64,000 nucleotides of DNA from CAZGOM01 sp964542875 (GCA_964542875.1 CAZIWA010000014.1:5525-69524); one strand, 5' to 3'. Shown: positions 8,567 through 17,527, numbered from the stretch's first letter. Made by a program: numbers and translations. Notes: generated from the sequence alone by a model not told the origin.

Positions 8567-9769
8567 TCATCCCCGGTCAAAACGAAACAGTCCGGCGTGC
8601 CCGCACGGCCTGCCGACGAAAAGATCGCGGATGATCCGTGCCGCGATAAAGCTGAACAAAATTCCGTTCCCCCCATACCCCAGCGCGAAAAAACCATGGG
8701 GAAACTTCTGCGTGCTGCCGATGTAGGGTAATCCGTCTTCCGTCTCGGCAAACACCCCGGACCACGCATATTCCGGCGATACCTGCACGCCCGGAAACAG
8801 GTGCCCAAACTTCCCCAGCAGTTCCTGCGCCTTGCAAGCCACCTGTCCCTCCTCCATCTTTCCGGCAACCCAAGGCGTATCCGCTCCCCCTACGATCGCC
8901 CTTCCCTCCGGTGCCGCCCGCACATACAGATAAGGCCGGGCTGATTCCCACATCATGCACCCCGGATGCCACCCTGCCCCCGCCACACTTGGCTGGCTGG
9001 CAAACGCATACGAGGTTTGCAGTTTTACAGGCACATCCAGAAAGGTCGGCGTCTCATACCCCGTGGCGAACATCACTTTCTTTGCCCGCACTTCAAACCC
9101 TTTGTCAGTCCGCAGCGTCACGCCATGCTCATCGGCTTCATACCCCACCACCCCCGTGGGGGAATGCAGCCGAAGCCCGGTCCTTACGGCCTTGGCCATC
9201 AGCTTCGCGCCTGTCTTATACGGGTCTACGGACAACGCCCCTGGCGACCATAGGGCTCCAGGCCTTTTCACTTCAAAGCGCTCCAGCAATTCCCCTTCGG
9301 CCAGAAACCGCACTTTGATTCCGCACGCCTGCCGGGCCTGCCGTTCCTCGCGAAAGCCACGCACCTCATCCCGCTGCACCGCCAGGTAAAGGCTTTCGCG
9401 CGCTTCAACTCCATCACTGATTCCCAACCCCTCCAGGTATTCCCGAAACTCCGCCAACGCATCAAAACACACCCGGTACGCGGCAAACGCTTCCGCCTCC
9501 CCACGCAGTTGGACCAGCTCCATCAGCGTCGTATCCAACTCGTATTGAATCAACCCCGTGCTCACCGATGTGCTCCCCTGACACACTTCCCGCCGATCAA
9601 GCGCCACCACATCCACCCCGGCGGCCGTCAGATGCTGCGCCAGCAGCGCCCCGGTGATGCCCGTACCCAGGATGGCCACATCGCATTTGATATTGCAGGC
9701 CAGCTCTCCCTGCCCCAGCAGAATCGCCCCACCACGCAGCCAGACCGATGAGCCCGATTTAAGTTGCAT
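8567..9769 (-). CDS. FAD-dependent oxidoreductase, D-amino acid oxidase (DAO) family
   Basis: The 400-aa product has the dinucleotide-binding motif 'VAILGTGITGALLAQHL' at about residues 31-47, then 'DRREVCQGSTSVSTGLIQY' typical of the DAO/glycine oxidase/GlpD class, and a C-terminal FAD-binding end 'GLPYIGSTQ...FFALGYGGNGILFS' (about 352-380). It oxidises an amine or hydroxyl substrate using FAD; the substrate is not evident. The start at 9769 has GGGGA about five bases upstream; an earlier TTG in frame is less convincing. It is transcribed away from the DUF748 gene. Confidence 0.88.
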   Translation of the reverse strand: MQLKSGSSVWLRGGAILLGQGELACNIKCDVAILGTGITGALLAQHLTAAGVDVVALDRREVCQGSTSVSTGLIQYELDTTLMELVQLRGEAEAFAAYRVCFDALAEFREYLEGLGISDGVEARESLYLAVQRDEVRGFREERQARQACGIKVRFLAEGELLERFEVKRPGALWSPGALSVDPYKTGAKLMAKAVRTGLRLHSPTGVVGYEADEHGVTLRTDKGFEVRAKKVMFATGYETPTFLDVPVKLQTSYAFASQPSVAGAGWHPGCMMWESARPYLYVRAAPEGRAIVGGADTPWVAGKMEEGQVACKAQELLGKFGHLFPGVQVSPEYAWSGVFAETEDGLPYIGSTQKFPHGFFALGYGGNGILFSFIAARIIRDLFVGRPCGHAGLFRFDRG

Positions 9770-9991
9770 GGCGGTCCCCGTTGCAATCAAAAGAAGTGAT
9801 CGATCAACTCCAAGGTTACTCCCCCCCGCGCCAATTCAATAGCAGTAAATGCCGCATCATCCCTCTCCTGTCTTTTCAAATTCCAACGGCAACCGCCCGA
9901 TAGGCCTGTCAGGGTTCCACGGGTACAGCCCGCGCTCGGGACAATTTACAGTCAAGGTGCTTCTTACTGTCGGCAAATCGGGAGCACCGCC

Positions 9992-11200
9992 GTGGACACG
10001 CCTCAGGCAAATCAACCCAGCCCAAAGCCGCCCCGCAGCCGCCGATGGCGTCGCTTCTGGCAGGTTCTGGGCATTGTCATCTTGGCGCTTACGGCCGTAC
10101 TCATTGGCGTTCGCCTTGCCCTGCCATCCATCGTCCGCTGGCAGGTCAACGACATTCTCAATCAGAATCCCATGTACAAGGGCGAGATTCAGGACGTTCA
10201 AATCAGCCTCTGGCGCGGGGCGTACTCCATATCCGGCATTACGCTCAATAAAAGCACCGGCAACATTCCGGTCCCTCTTTTCACGGCGAAAACCGTCGAC
10301 CTCTCCGTGCAATGGAGCGCTCTTTTCCATGGCTCATTCGTGGGTGAAATAATCATCTACGACCCGGAGCTTAACTTCGTCGACGCTGCTGACGAAGCCA
10401 TGGGCCAGGCCGGCTCGGGGCCATGGCTGACCATGATCAGCGAGCTCTTCCCGCTGAAGATCAACAGCATGCGCATTGAAAACGGCTCAGCCCGTTTTCA
10501 TGCCTTCCATAAAAACCCGCCGGTGGACATCTACGCCTCTCAGGTCAACATCACCATCGAAAACCTCACCAACATCCGTGATGACACCCAGCCCATGGTC
10601 GCCAAGGTCAAGGCTGACGGCATGGTGATGGACAACGCCAAATTTGAATTCACGATGCAGATCGATCCGTTTTCCTATTACCCAACATTCAGCCTGGCCT
10701 TCCGCCTGCTGGGCCTTGATGTCACCAAGATGAACGACCTCACCCAGGCCTACGGCATGTTCGACTACGAAGACGGATGGTTCGACCTCGTCGTCGAGCT
10801 TGAGGCGCAGGAAGGCCAGCTCCAAGGCTACATCAAGCCTCTTTTTCGCAATGTGCGTGTGCTTAGCCTCTCCAATGACATCAAGGAAGACAACGTCATC
10901 GAATTCTTCTGGGAGGCCCTCGTAGGCGGCGTCACCCAGATCCTGAAAAATCAGAGCCGTGACCAATTCGGCACCAAGATCCCCATTGAAGGCTCGCTCA
11001 CCCAGCCGCAGCCCAGGATTCTTGAAACCCTGGGCAACGTGCTTCGCAATGCCTTCATCCGGGCATACCTCCCCAAGTTCACTCCGCAGACCCGCAAGGC
11101 CGCAGAACAGCCCGCAGCCGCAACATCCATCCAAGAGGACACCATGCACTTCAAGCCCGGCAGCATCGTGGCTCCCGGCGCCGCAAGCGATGGTCCCTGA
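9992..11200 (+). CDS. DUF748/AsmA-like envelope protein
   Basis: A 402-aa protein with a GTG start (GGGAG upstream). It has a short basic cytoplasmic N-terminus, one transmembrane helix at about residues 23-46 and a long periplasmic part. The repeated pattern 'VRWQVNDILNQ', 'DVQISLWRGAYSISGITLNK', 'AKTVDLSVQWSALFHGSFVGEIII' is characteristic of DUF748 proteins, distant relatives of the AsmA/TamB group thought to work in lipid transport or outer-membrane homeostasis. It is followed 26 bases later by the truncated haemoglobin lipoprotein, probably in one transcript. Confidence 0.82.
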   Translation: MDTPQANQPSPKPPRSRRWRRFWQVLGIVILALTAVLIGVRLALPSIVRWQVNDILNQNPMYKGEIQDVQISLWRGAYSISGITLNKSTGNIPVPLFTAKTVDLSVQWSALFHGSFVGEIIIYDPELNFVDAADEAMGQAGSGPWLTMISELFPLKINSMRIENGSARFHAFHKNPPVDIYASQVNITIENLTNIRDDTQPMVAKVKADGMVMDNAKFEFTMQIDPFSYYPTFSLAFRLLGLDVTKMNDLTQAYGMFDYEDGWFDLVVELEAQEGQLQGYIKPLFRNVRVLSLSNDIKEDNVIEFFWEALVGGVTQILKNQSRDQFGTKIPIEGSLTQPQPRILETLGNVLRNAFIRAYLPKFTPQTRKAAEQPAAATSIQEDTMHFKPGSIVAPGAASDGP

Positions 11201-11226
11201 CCCGATCCTTCATCGAAAGGCCTCCC

Positions 11227-11841
11227 ATGCACCGCCAATCCATCTTCCTTTTGATGACCGCCGCCCTCCTCGTTGGCTGCGGCTCCACCCAAGCCAAGAA
11301 GGAACGCGCCTTCCACACTTCCGGCAGCACCGAGGCGGACCAGCGTGCCGAACAACGCATCGCCAAAGTCCAGCAGATCCGCGGTGAAGGCGAAGACGGC
11401 TCGGCCCTCTCCAGTTCCACCAAGAAACCCCTTTACGACCGGCTTGGCGGAAAACAAGGCATCGACGCCATGCTCGACGACTTCATCGCCCGGATCATCG
11501 TCGACCCCAGAATCAACTGGAAGCGCGAAGGCATCAGCCGAGGCGGCGTTCTGGGCGTAGGCAAAACCCCAGTCGATTGGGAACCCACCCCAGCCAATCT
11601 CTCACGCCTCAAGTTCCACATGGGCCAGTTCATCGCCCTCGCCACCGGCGGCCCCGCCCGCTACGAAGGCAAAGACATGAAAAAAACCCATGAAGGCATG
11701 AAGATCACCAACATCGAGTTCGACGCCGCCATGGGCGATCTCAAAGCCTCCATGGACGCCATCGGCATCGCCACCCAGGAGCAAAAAGAACTCCTGGCCA
11801 TCATCGAAAGCACCCGTCCGCAGATCGTTGAAAAGCGCTGA
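11227..11841 (+). CDS. Lipoprotein with a group 1 truncated haemoglobin domain
   Basis: The 204-aa product begins with a lipoprotein signal (TAALLVGC, Cys18), a charged linker of about 50 residues, and then a truncated globin from about residue 68: 'LYDRLGGKQGIDAMLDDFIARIIVDP', 'LSRLKFHMGQFIALATGGP', and 'KKTHEGMKI' with the expected haem-ligand His154. Most group 1 globins are cytoplasmic and bind O2 or NO; an acylated envelope-anchored form is less usual. The position where many members have the distal B10 Tyr (DDFY) is Ile here (DDFI). It may detoxify NO or sense redox at the envelope, which is an inference. A terminator follows. Confidence 0.87.
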   Translation: MHRQSIFLLMTAALLVGCGSTQAKKERAFHTSGSTEADQRAEQRIAKVQQIRGEGEDGSALSSSTKKPLYDRLGGKQGIDAMLDDFIARIIVDPRINWKREGISRGGVLGVGKTPVDWEPTPANLSRLKFHMGQFIALATGGPARYEGKDMKKTHEGMKITNIEFDAAMGDLKASMDAIGIATQEQKELLAIIESTRPQIVEKR

Positions 11842-11869
11842 TCCGCAAACCTTTTCACCTCATTAATCC

Positions 11870-11902
11870 GATCGGACCAGGCGCCATCGCCCTGGTCCGA
11901 TC
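11870..11902 (+). terminator. Terminator after truncated haemoglobin gene
   Basis: A perfect 12-bp stem GATCGGACCAGG / CCTGGTCCGATC is followed by TTTCGTTT, 28 bases after the stop. Confidence 0.85.
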
Positions 11903-12129
11903 TTTCGTTTAGGCACAAGGGGAACAGTCCTGCCTCCCCCGGGGTTTTGCTTACCGGCCTTAAGGCCAAATCGATCCTAATCATGATGCATTCCCCCGCT
12001 TCTTGCCCTTCAAGCCCATAGATAACTTTGAATCTAATCTCACGGGGCTCCACAAGCTGGGCCTCCCAGACCGGCATGTCCGCTGTCGCGGCCAAGCCTT
12101 TCCCTCTCCCTCCCTTAAGGAGCCACATC

Positions 12130-12672
12130 ATGGCTAGCGCAGTATTTTGCATCGCGTCGTCCCATGCTCAAGCCTCTGACATCGTCACCCGGCTTAAGAG
12201 CTCCGGCTTTACCGACAATGACATCTCCGTGCTTTTCCCCGATAAGAAAGGCACGCGCGACTTCGCCCATGAAAAGCACACCAAGGCCCCTGAAGGCGCC
12301 CTCACCGGCGCTGGCGCTGGCGGCGCCATCGGCGGCACCCTGGGCCTCCTGGCCGGTATCGGCCTCCTGGCCATCCCGGGAGCCGGCCCCTTCATCGCCG
12401 CCGGCCCCATCATGGCGGCCCTCTCCGGCGCAGCAGCAGGCGCAGCCGTCGGCTCCATCGCCGGCGCGCTCATCGGCATGGGCATTCCTGAAATCCAGGC
12501 CAAGCAGTACGAAGACAAGATCAAGTCCGGCAACATCCTCGTCAGCGTCCACTGCGAAGATTCCAAGGAAGTTAAACGCGCCAAGGAAATCTACGAGGCC
12601 GCCAACGCCACCGACATCGCCACCACTTCGGAAACCAAGGCGCCTGAGCCCTCGGAACCCAAGCGCAAATAA
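12130..12672 (+). CDS. DUF3341/YflT-like stress protein with glycine zipper
   Basis: The start at 12130 follows AAGGAG. The 180-aa product has an N-terminal ferredoxin-like half ('SAVFCIASSHAQASDIVTRL' then 'GFTDNDISVLFPDKKGTRDF'), the signature 'AHEKHTKAPEGA', and a hydrophobic glycine/alanine-rich core (about residues 57-122) ending in 'GALIGMGIPEIQAKQYEDKI'. Homologues I recall are annotated as DUF3341 or general-stress YflT-like proteins. The central segment could insert in a membrane as a helical hairpin. It is the first of a run of stress genes sharing similar ribosome sites. Confidence 0.75.
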   Translation: MASAVFCIASSHAQASDIVTRLKSSGFTDNDISVLFPDKKGTRDFAHEKHTKAPEGALTGAGAGGAIGGTLGLLAGIGLLAIPGAGPFIAAGPIMAALSGAAAGAAVGSIAGALIGMGIPEIQAKQYEDKIKSGNILVSVHCEDSKEVKRAKEIYEAANATDIATTSETKAPEPSEPKRK

Positions 12673-12774
12673 CCCTTCCATCCCCGAGCGCTCTCTGGCA
12701 TGAGGAAACTCAAGCCCATGCCAGAGAGCCATCCGGCTTTCGTGACTTCCACCACACTTGGAAAAGAGCACACC

Positions 12775-13236
12775 ATGAATACGCGCCACTTGCTTGCACT
12801 CGCAGCCGTCGGCATCACCTTCGGCATGTTGGGCTGTGAAGACAAATCCACACCTTCCTCAAATCAGACCACCGCGCCCGGCTATCGGCAGTCGACCTCC
12901 GATGTCCCGGGCCCCATCCCAAACACGCCCGCACCCAATGCGGACAACACAGCCAAGAATCATCCGGACAAGGCCACCAGCGATAAAACGCCGATGGACC
13001 AGTCCAACACCCAGTCGGATATCGACATTTCGGCTGCCATCCGCCAGGCCATCATGAAGGCCGACAACATGTCCACCAACGCGCAGAACTGCAAGGTCAT
13101 CACCAACGCCGGCACAGTCACGCTCCGCGGACCGGTGAACTCCCAGGCGGAAAAAGACGCCATTGGAGCCCTGGCACGCCAGACCGCAGGCGTCGTTCGC
13201 GTCGACAATCTGCTGGAGGTCAAGACCAATCCTTGA
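12775..13236 (+). CDS. BON-domain lipoprotein
   Basis: The start at 12775 gives a lipoprotein signal MNTRHLLALAAVGITFGMLGC with Cys21. A Pro/Asn/Thr-rich linker (about 22-80) leads to a BON domain (about 84-150): 'SDIDISAAIRQAIMKADNMS' and 'NAGTVTLRGPVNSQAEKDAI'. BON domains bind membranes or lipids and are common in osmotic-stress periplasmic proteins (OsmY type). A GGAAAAGAG site precedes the ATG. Confidence 0.88.
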   Translation: MNTRHLLALAAVGITFGMLGCEDKSTPSSNQTTAPGYRQSTSDVPGPIPNTPAPNADNTAKNHPDKATSDKTPMDQSNTQSDIDISAAIRQAIMKADNMSTNAQNCKVITNAGTVTLRGPVNSQAEKDAIGALARQTAGVVRVDNLLEVKTNP

Positions 13237-13265
13237 GCACCTGGTCTTGTTTCTCCGGTATTTCG

Positions 13266-13295
13266 ACAGGGCCGGCACGTTGGTGCCGGCCCTGT
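13266..13295 (+). terminator. Terminator after BON lipoprotein gene
   Basis: A 13-bp GC-rich stem (ACAGGGCCGGCAC / GTGCCGGCCCTGT, loop GTTG) is followed by TTATT and later T-runs. A second weaker hairpin (AGCGGGA ATC TCCCGCT, 13401-13417, nested inside ACCCGG/CCGGGT) lies in the leader of the next gene. Confidence 0.85.
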
Positions 13296-13532
13296 TTATT
13301 GGCGCTTTGTTTTTTACGTTGGTTTTTTCCCCTAGTCCATTTCTTCAGCCCCATCGGGGGTTTCCCCGACCCTCACTCAAGGACTCTTCATACCCGGGCC
13401 AGCGGGAATCTCCCGCTTTAGCCGGGTCTATCACAGCGATAGTCTCAATTAAGTAAAGAAGGCCACTGTAAAAACACACGTGTTCCTCGGCCTTCTCACT
13501 CTTTTTTCATCATTCCCATTAAGGAGTCTGCA

Positions 13533-14033
13533 ATGACCACCAAGAAGAAGTCCACATACGAAGAACGCGAAGCCGAGCGCGCCAACCGTGACCCCATCAC
13601 CGGCACACCCGGCGCACATCCCGTAGGTGTCGGCGTCGGCGCCACCGGCGGCGGCGCGGCTGGTGCTGCCATCGGCGCCGTCGCAGGCGGCCCCATCGGT
13701 GCTGCCGCCGGCGCAGCCATTGGCGCTGTCGCAGGCGCACTGGCCGGCAAGAGCACCGCAGAGGCCATCGACCCCACCGTCGAAGACGCCTACTGGCGCA
13801 ACGCCTACAAGACTCGCCCGTACTACGTTTCCGGCCTCGTTTATGACGAGTACGAGCCCGCTTACCGCTACGGCTACGAAAGCGTCTCCCGCTACCCCGG
13901 CAAAACCTGGGACGAAACCGCCGCCGAGCTGGAATCCGGTTGGGAAAAGGCCAAGCGCAAATCCTCCCTGGGCTGGGACAAGGCCAAGCACGCCGCCCGT
14001 GATGCCTGGGAACGCGTCACCGGCAAAAAGTAA
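13533..14033 (+). CDS. Glycine-zipper stress protein (166 aa)
   Basis: TTAAGGAG precedes the ATG by seven bases. The product has a charged N-terminus (MTTKKKSTYEEREAER), a glycine zipper at about residues 31-73 (GATGGGAAGAAIGAVAGGPI...), and a C-terminal part rich in Tyr, Trp and Lys (WEKAKRKSSLGWDKAKHAAR). The 'DPTVEDAYWRNAYKTRPYY' segment is recalled from small stress-associated proteins in other soil bacteria. It sits directly before the small basic protein and the PRC-barrel protein, so co-regulation is likely. Function unknown. Confidence 0.75.
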   Translation: MTTKKKSTYEEREAERANRDPITGTPGAHPVGVGVGATGGGAAGAAIGAVAGGPIGAAAGAAIGAVAGALAGKSTAEAIDPTVEDAYWRNAYKTRPYYVSGLVYDEYEPAYRYGYESVSRYPGKTWDETAAELESGWEKAKRKSSLGWDKAKHAARDAWERVTGKK

Positions 14034-14068
14034 TTCATCGCGCTTCTATGTGATCGAAAGGCAAAGCC

Positions 14069-14275
14069 ATGCCCCGCTCAAGCAAAAGTAAATCGGCCTA
14101 CACCGACAAACAAAAGCGGCAGGCCGAACACATTGAAGACAGCTACAAGGCAAAAGGCTCAAGCACCAAGCGTGCCGAGCGAATCGCCTGGGCCACCGTC
14201 AACAAACAAGACGGCGGCGGCAAAAAATCCGGCTCAGGCCGCAAAGCCGCCGCCAAATCCAAATCCCGCAAATAA
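14069..14275 (+). CDS. Small basic protein (68 aa), plasmid-stabilisation-like annotation class
   Basis: The 68-aa product is very Lys/Ser rich. It contains 'YTDKQKRQAEHIEDSYKAKG', 'RAERIAWATVNKQDGGGKKSGSG' and a lysine-rich tail. Near-identical small proteins elsewhere are often labelled plasmid stabilisation protein without evidence; they usually accompany stress genes. The basic tail suggests nucleic-acid binding. A GAAAGGCAAAG site precedes the ATG. It ends 28 bases before the PRC-barrel gene. Confidence 0.72.
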   Translation: MPRSSKSKSAYTDKQKRQAEHIEDSYKAKGSSTKRAERIAWATVNKQDGGGKKSGSGRKAAAKSKSRK

Positions 14276-14303
14276 ACAAAAACCTTACCCAAGGAGTCCT
14301 CCC

Positions 14304-15209
14304 ATGTTTACCAGAACATCCCTCATCGCAATGGCCGTTGTTTTATCCTCCGGCACACTCGCCATGGCCGATGCGCCGGCCGCAAACGCCATCCCCCCCG
14401 CACCCTCCAAATACACCGACGGCGGCCCCAAGCCCCTGGACACCTCCATCAAGCCCAATGAGGTTAAACGCCTCTCGCGCTACATCTCCGGCCGCGAGGT
14501 GTTCAATGAAAAGGGTGACCAGATCGGCACGGTTCAGGACATCGTGCTCGACGGCCCCACCTGCGGGCTCAGCTACGCAGTCCTGTCCTATTCCGGCTCG
14601 GACAAGCTTTTTGCAGTACCCTGGCACGCCTTCCACCGCAAGGTGGACGACACCGAAAAGCTTTATCTCTACCAATCCACCGACGTCCTTAAGAACGCCC
14701 CCGGCTTCCCCAAGGACCAGTGGCCCAACACCGCCGACCCGGCCTTCCGCTCCCAGGTCGACCCCTACTATGACTCCATCGCCAAGGACAAGGATCGCGC
14801 GGTGAAGGACAAGGAATTGTCCACCAAGACCGGTCCCGTCAAGGACGGTCTGGTCTGGAGCCGCCGCTCCAGCGCCATCATCGATGCCAAGGTCATCAAC
14901 AAGCAGGACGAAGAAATCGGCGTCATCAAGGACATCGTCTTCAATCCCCGCACCGGCGTCGTCCATTACGCCGTCCTCTCCTACGGCGGATTCCTGGGCA
15001 AGGGCGACAAACTCTTCGCCGTTCCCATCAGCGCCCTCGACAGCAAGGTAGACCAGAAGGTCTTCGTGCTTGATGTCACCAAGGACTACCTGGCCAATGC
15101 CCCCGGCTTTGACAAGGAAGCCTGGCCCCGCTGGGACGACGAGGAAATGCGCGTCCGCCTGGACGAGTACTACCGCGTCTCCAATCGCAAAGCCCCCGTG
15201 GCCAAGTAA
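14304..15209 (+). CDS. Secreted protein with two PRC-barrel domains
   Basis: The start at 14304 follows AAGGAG. The 301-aa product has a cleavable signal peptide (MFTRTSLIAMAVVLSSGTLAMADA) and two PRC-barrel units: about 55-140 ('SGREVFNEKGDQIGTVQDIVLD', 'KLFAVPWHAF') and about 190-285 ('IIDAKVINKQDEEIGVIKDIVF', 'KLFAVPISAL'). Each ends with a similar 'LKNAPGFPKDQWP' / 'LANAPGFDKEAWP' sequence, so the halves are an internal duplication. PRC barrels mediate protein or ligand contacts; secreted double versions are frequent in stress clusters. Confidence 0.88.
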   Translation: MFTRTSLIAMAVVLSSGTLAMADAPAANAIPPAPSKYTDGGPKPLDTSIKPNEVKRLSRYISGREVFNEKGDQIGTVQDIVLDGPTCGLSYAVLSYSGSDKLFAVPWHAFHRKVDDTEKLYLYQSTDVLKNAPGFPKDQWPNTADPAFRSQVDPYYDSIAKDKDRAVKDKELSTKTGPVKDGLVWSRRSSAIIDAKVINKQDEEIGVIKDIVFNPRTGVVHYAVLSYGGFLGKGDKLFAVPISALDSKVDQKVFVLDVTKDYLANAPGFDKEAWPRWDDEEMRVRLDEYYRVSNRKAPVAK

Positions 15210-15235
15210 GCCGCACACAACATAGCCCCCAGTAG

Positions 15236-15264
15236 CGCCCGGTAAGGATTCGTCCTTCCGGGCG
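15236..15264 (+). terminator. TTCG-capped terminator after PRC-barrel gene
   Basis: CGCCCGG-t-AAGGA / TCCTT-CCGGGCG forms a 12-bp stem with one bulge and a TTCG tetraloop, followed by TTTCATTT. Confidence 0.85.
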
Positions 15265-15451
15265 TTTCATTTACTGGCCAACACCGTCCGCATAGCCTCG
15301 TGACTTTTCTGGAGCGCCCAAATGGCCCGGCGCTATCGGCTTTGCTCATAGCACTCAGATCGGTCGGATTAAACATCCTCGTGCAATCCGGCATCCCGTT
15401 TGACCGCCGGAAACCACCTCCTCGCATCTCTTGCTCACCAAAAGCAAAACA

Positions 15452-15490
15452 GCCCAGGATGAAGCTTGGCACAATTACTTCATCCTGGGC
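15452..15490 (-). terminator. Terminator of the DUF2934 gene
   Basis: A perfect 13-bp stem GCCCAGGATGAAG / CTTCATCCTGGGC with a 13-base loop. On the minus strand it is followed by TGTTTTGCTTTTGG, 30 bases beyond the stop at 15521. The gap 15265-15451 shows nothing else. Confidence 0.75.
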
Positions 15491-15520
15491 CCTGAGCCCG
15501 CAACGGTATTTTTCAACCCA

Positions 15521-15772
15521 CTATTTCATGGGTTCCAGCTTGATCTCAGAGCCTGTTGCTTCGTCCACCAGCTCGCGCTGGGCTTCTTCCCAGTTCTTCG
15601 CGTCGCATCCCTCCCGCCGGCCGTTACGCACATAGATCTGATACGCACGTACGGCGATCGCCTCCTGCGTCAGGCTCTTGGCAATCTCCAGGCGCTTCAT
15701 ATGCACGCCAAAATCTTCAGGATCAACCGAAGGCTTCATCAGTGCAACCGTAAAAGCTTGTTTGCGGGTCAT
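15521..15772 (-). CDS. DUF2934 domain protein (83 aa)
   Basis: The C-terminal half shows the DUF2934 pattern 'IAVRAYQIYVRNGRREGCDAKNWEEAQREL' (in two parts, about residues 39-68), which I know as a short helical domain often found in stress clusters with PRC-barrel and DUF892 genes. The biochemical role is unknown. GAGGTGAG precedes the ATG at 15772. Confidence 0.82.
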   Translation of the reverse strand: MTRKQAFTVALMKPSVDPEDFGVHMKRLEIAKSLTQEAIAVRAYQIYVRNGRREGCDAKNWEEAQRELVDEATGSEIKLEPMK

Positions 15773-15934
15773 GGCTCACCTCAAATGAATCTCGTTCACT
15801 TTCAATCGATCTGACTAAAATAATGCCTCATATACCCCCTTGATACCGGTATTTGCCCGCATCCATAGGCATCTTTCGTCCTACGACAGGTAAGAAATTC
15901 CCTGACGCCCCCTCATGCCCCTGCATACATCGGT

Positions 15935-16366
15935 TTAAGAGCTTGAAACCAGCCCGGCGCCTACGCAGATAAGCACTGTCCCCAGCAGCACTTTCGTTAC
16001 ATTCAAGTCCTGCCATTCTGAAAAAACCCAGGCCGCCAGCAACACGGATACAAGCGCGCTGGCATTGGTCAGCGGGCCCACCACCGCCACCGGCAGCTTC
16101 AGGGTGGTAAATGCATACGTCATGCACGCGCCGGCCAGTCCCCATGTCACGCCTGCCCCTGCCGCCGCCCACCACGCGCGCGTAGACCCGGCATGTCCGC
16201 CAAACAGCATTGCAATGGCGCCAAGGGCCGTCACCGCCAGCCCAACCACAAAAAGATAAGTCGGGGTGGAGATCCCCTCTTTGGTGCTCTGCTTCATCAG
16301 CACGGTGCTGATGCCAAACAGCAGCGCCGGCAATATCCCGCCGATCAATATGCCATAGATTTTCAC
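15935..16366 (-). CDS. EamA-type drug/metabolite transporter, single-repeat (143 aa)
   Basis: The product has a GTG start (MKIYGILIGGILPALLFGIS) and four to five hydrophobic helices. It ends 'VTKVLLGTVLICVGAGLVSS', the classic last helix of an EamA repeat. Full-length members have two repeats (about 300 aa); this has one, like the short paired EamA or SMR-type forms, and would have to dimerise. It follows the Gfo/Idh/MocA gene after nine bases, so the two form an operon and it may export or import a related sugar or polyol (inference). Confidence 0.75.
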   Translation of the reverse strand: MKIYGILIGGILPALLFGISTVLMKQSTKEGISTPTYLFVVGLAVTALGAIAMLFGGHAGSTRAWWAAAGAGVTWGLAGACMTYAFTTLKLPVAVVGPLTNASALVSVLLAAWVFSEWQDLNVTKVLLGTVLICVGAGLVSSS

Positions 16367-16375
16367 AACATGGCT

Positions 16376-17527
16376 CTATTCATGGTGAGGGGGTTTCACA
16401 TGTACCAGGCTCGGGCGGGAGACGCCCGGCCGGCTCACTTTCTGGGACGGCTTGGGGTGCCGGGTGCCTGGTGTCTTGGTCAGTTTGATCGCCCGTCCCG
16501 TTTTGGCTGAGCGTAACAGTGCTTGAATCACCCGCACGTCCGCCAGGCCTTCTTCACCGCCTGGTTCAGGCTTACGGCCTTTCTTCACGCAATCGGAAAA
16601 GTAGATAAGCTCCGCTCCAAACTGGTCGTGCTTCTTTACGCTGTGTTCCTTGGTCTGTCCTTTGACGGTCAGCCAATAGCTCATCTCATTGGCGTATTCG
16701 TAGGCGCTCTCCACGCACAGGTCCCCCTTGGTGCCCACGAGTTGGTAATTGGCCACATCCGCGGCGCCGAAGCTGCAAACAAAAGAAGCCAGTCGGTTCC
16801 CGGGAAAACGCAGGATCGCCGTGGTCATTTCATCGACATCCTTGAAGCGCCGATCCCCGCTGCTTGCGGAAAACGCCATCACTTCCTCCGGCTCAGCCTG
16901 AAACAGATACCGCGCCGCGTTGAGGCAGTAGATCCCGATGTCGTACAAAGGCCCGCCACCGCGTGCGGCATCCAGACGGATGTTGTCCGGATCAGTCACC
17001 TGCATCGTGAAAACAGAACTGAAGATCTTCACCTCTCCCAACTTCTTGGAGATGGCCGTTTTCACCGCCTGCAGGTTCGTATGCTCCAGATGCAGCCTGT
17101 AGGCGATCATCAGCCGCACATCGTTGCGCCGGCACGCGGTGATCATCGCTTTGCATTTGGTTTCCGTCACGTCCATCGGCTTCTCGCACAGCACATGCAC
17201 GCCCGCCTTGGCCGCGCGAATGGCGTATTCGGCATGCATGGTGTTGGGCAGCGCGATGTACACCGCGTCGATTTCTCCGCTCCGTAGCAGTTCGTCATAG
17301 CCGTCGTACCCGCACAGCCGGCTCACCTGGTATTGCCTGCCCAGGCGTTTAAGCTTCACTGGATCGTCAGACACCAGCGCAGACAGCTCCGAATTCGCCC
17401 GCGCAGTTTGGAAGCCAGGCAATACCGCCACTTGGGCGATGTACCCCAGCCCCACGACGGCATAACGCACTTTTGAGTATTTGTTCGCAATGGATGCACC
17501 TTGTTTGGTTGATTGATCGGCTTTCAT
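16376..17527 (-). CDS. Gfo/Idh/MocA family oxidoreductase (glucose-fructose oxidoreductase-like)
   Basis: The 383-aa product, starting at 17527, has a Rossmann motif 'YAVVGLGYIAQVAVLPGF' (about 22-39), the family signature 'VLCEKPMDVT' (about 113-122, catalytic Lys in EKP) and a C-terminal 'GGGPLYDIGIYCLNAARYLF' segment as in glucose-fructose oxidoreductases. It should oxidise a sugar or sugar derivative with NAD(P). The frame is open up to 17773, overlapping ku, but only the start at 17527 makes sense. It is divergent from ku; 17528-17763 holds both promoters, with no clear motif. Confidence 0.88.
   Translation of the reverse strand: MKADQSTKQGASIANKYSKVRYAVVGLGYIAQVAVLPGFQTARANSELSALVSDDPVKLKRLGRQYQVSRLCGYDGYDELLRSGEIDAVYIALPNTMHAEYAIRAAKAGVHVLCEKPMDVTETKCKAMITACRRNDVRLMIAYRLHLEHTNLQAVKTAISKKLGEVKIFSSVFTMQVTDPDNIRLDAARGGGPLYDIGIYCLNAARYLFQAEPEEVMAFSASSGDRRFKDVDEMTTAILRFPGNRLASFVCSFGAADVANYQLVGTKGDLCVESAYEYANEMSYWLTVKGQTKEHSVKKHDQFGAELIYFSDCVKKGRKPEPGGEEGLADVRVIQALLRSAKTGRAIKLTKTPGTRHPKPSQKVSRPGVSRPSLVHVKPPHHE

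Noticed and set aside
14069..14275. Toxin-antitoxin component (plasmid stabilisation label)
   Set aside because: There is no partner gene of the right type, and the protein is a basic Lys/Ser-rich polypeptide found among stress genes; the usual label has no visible support.
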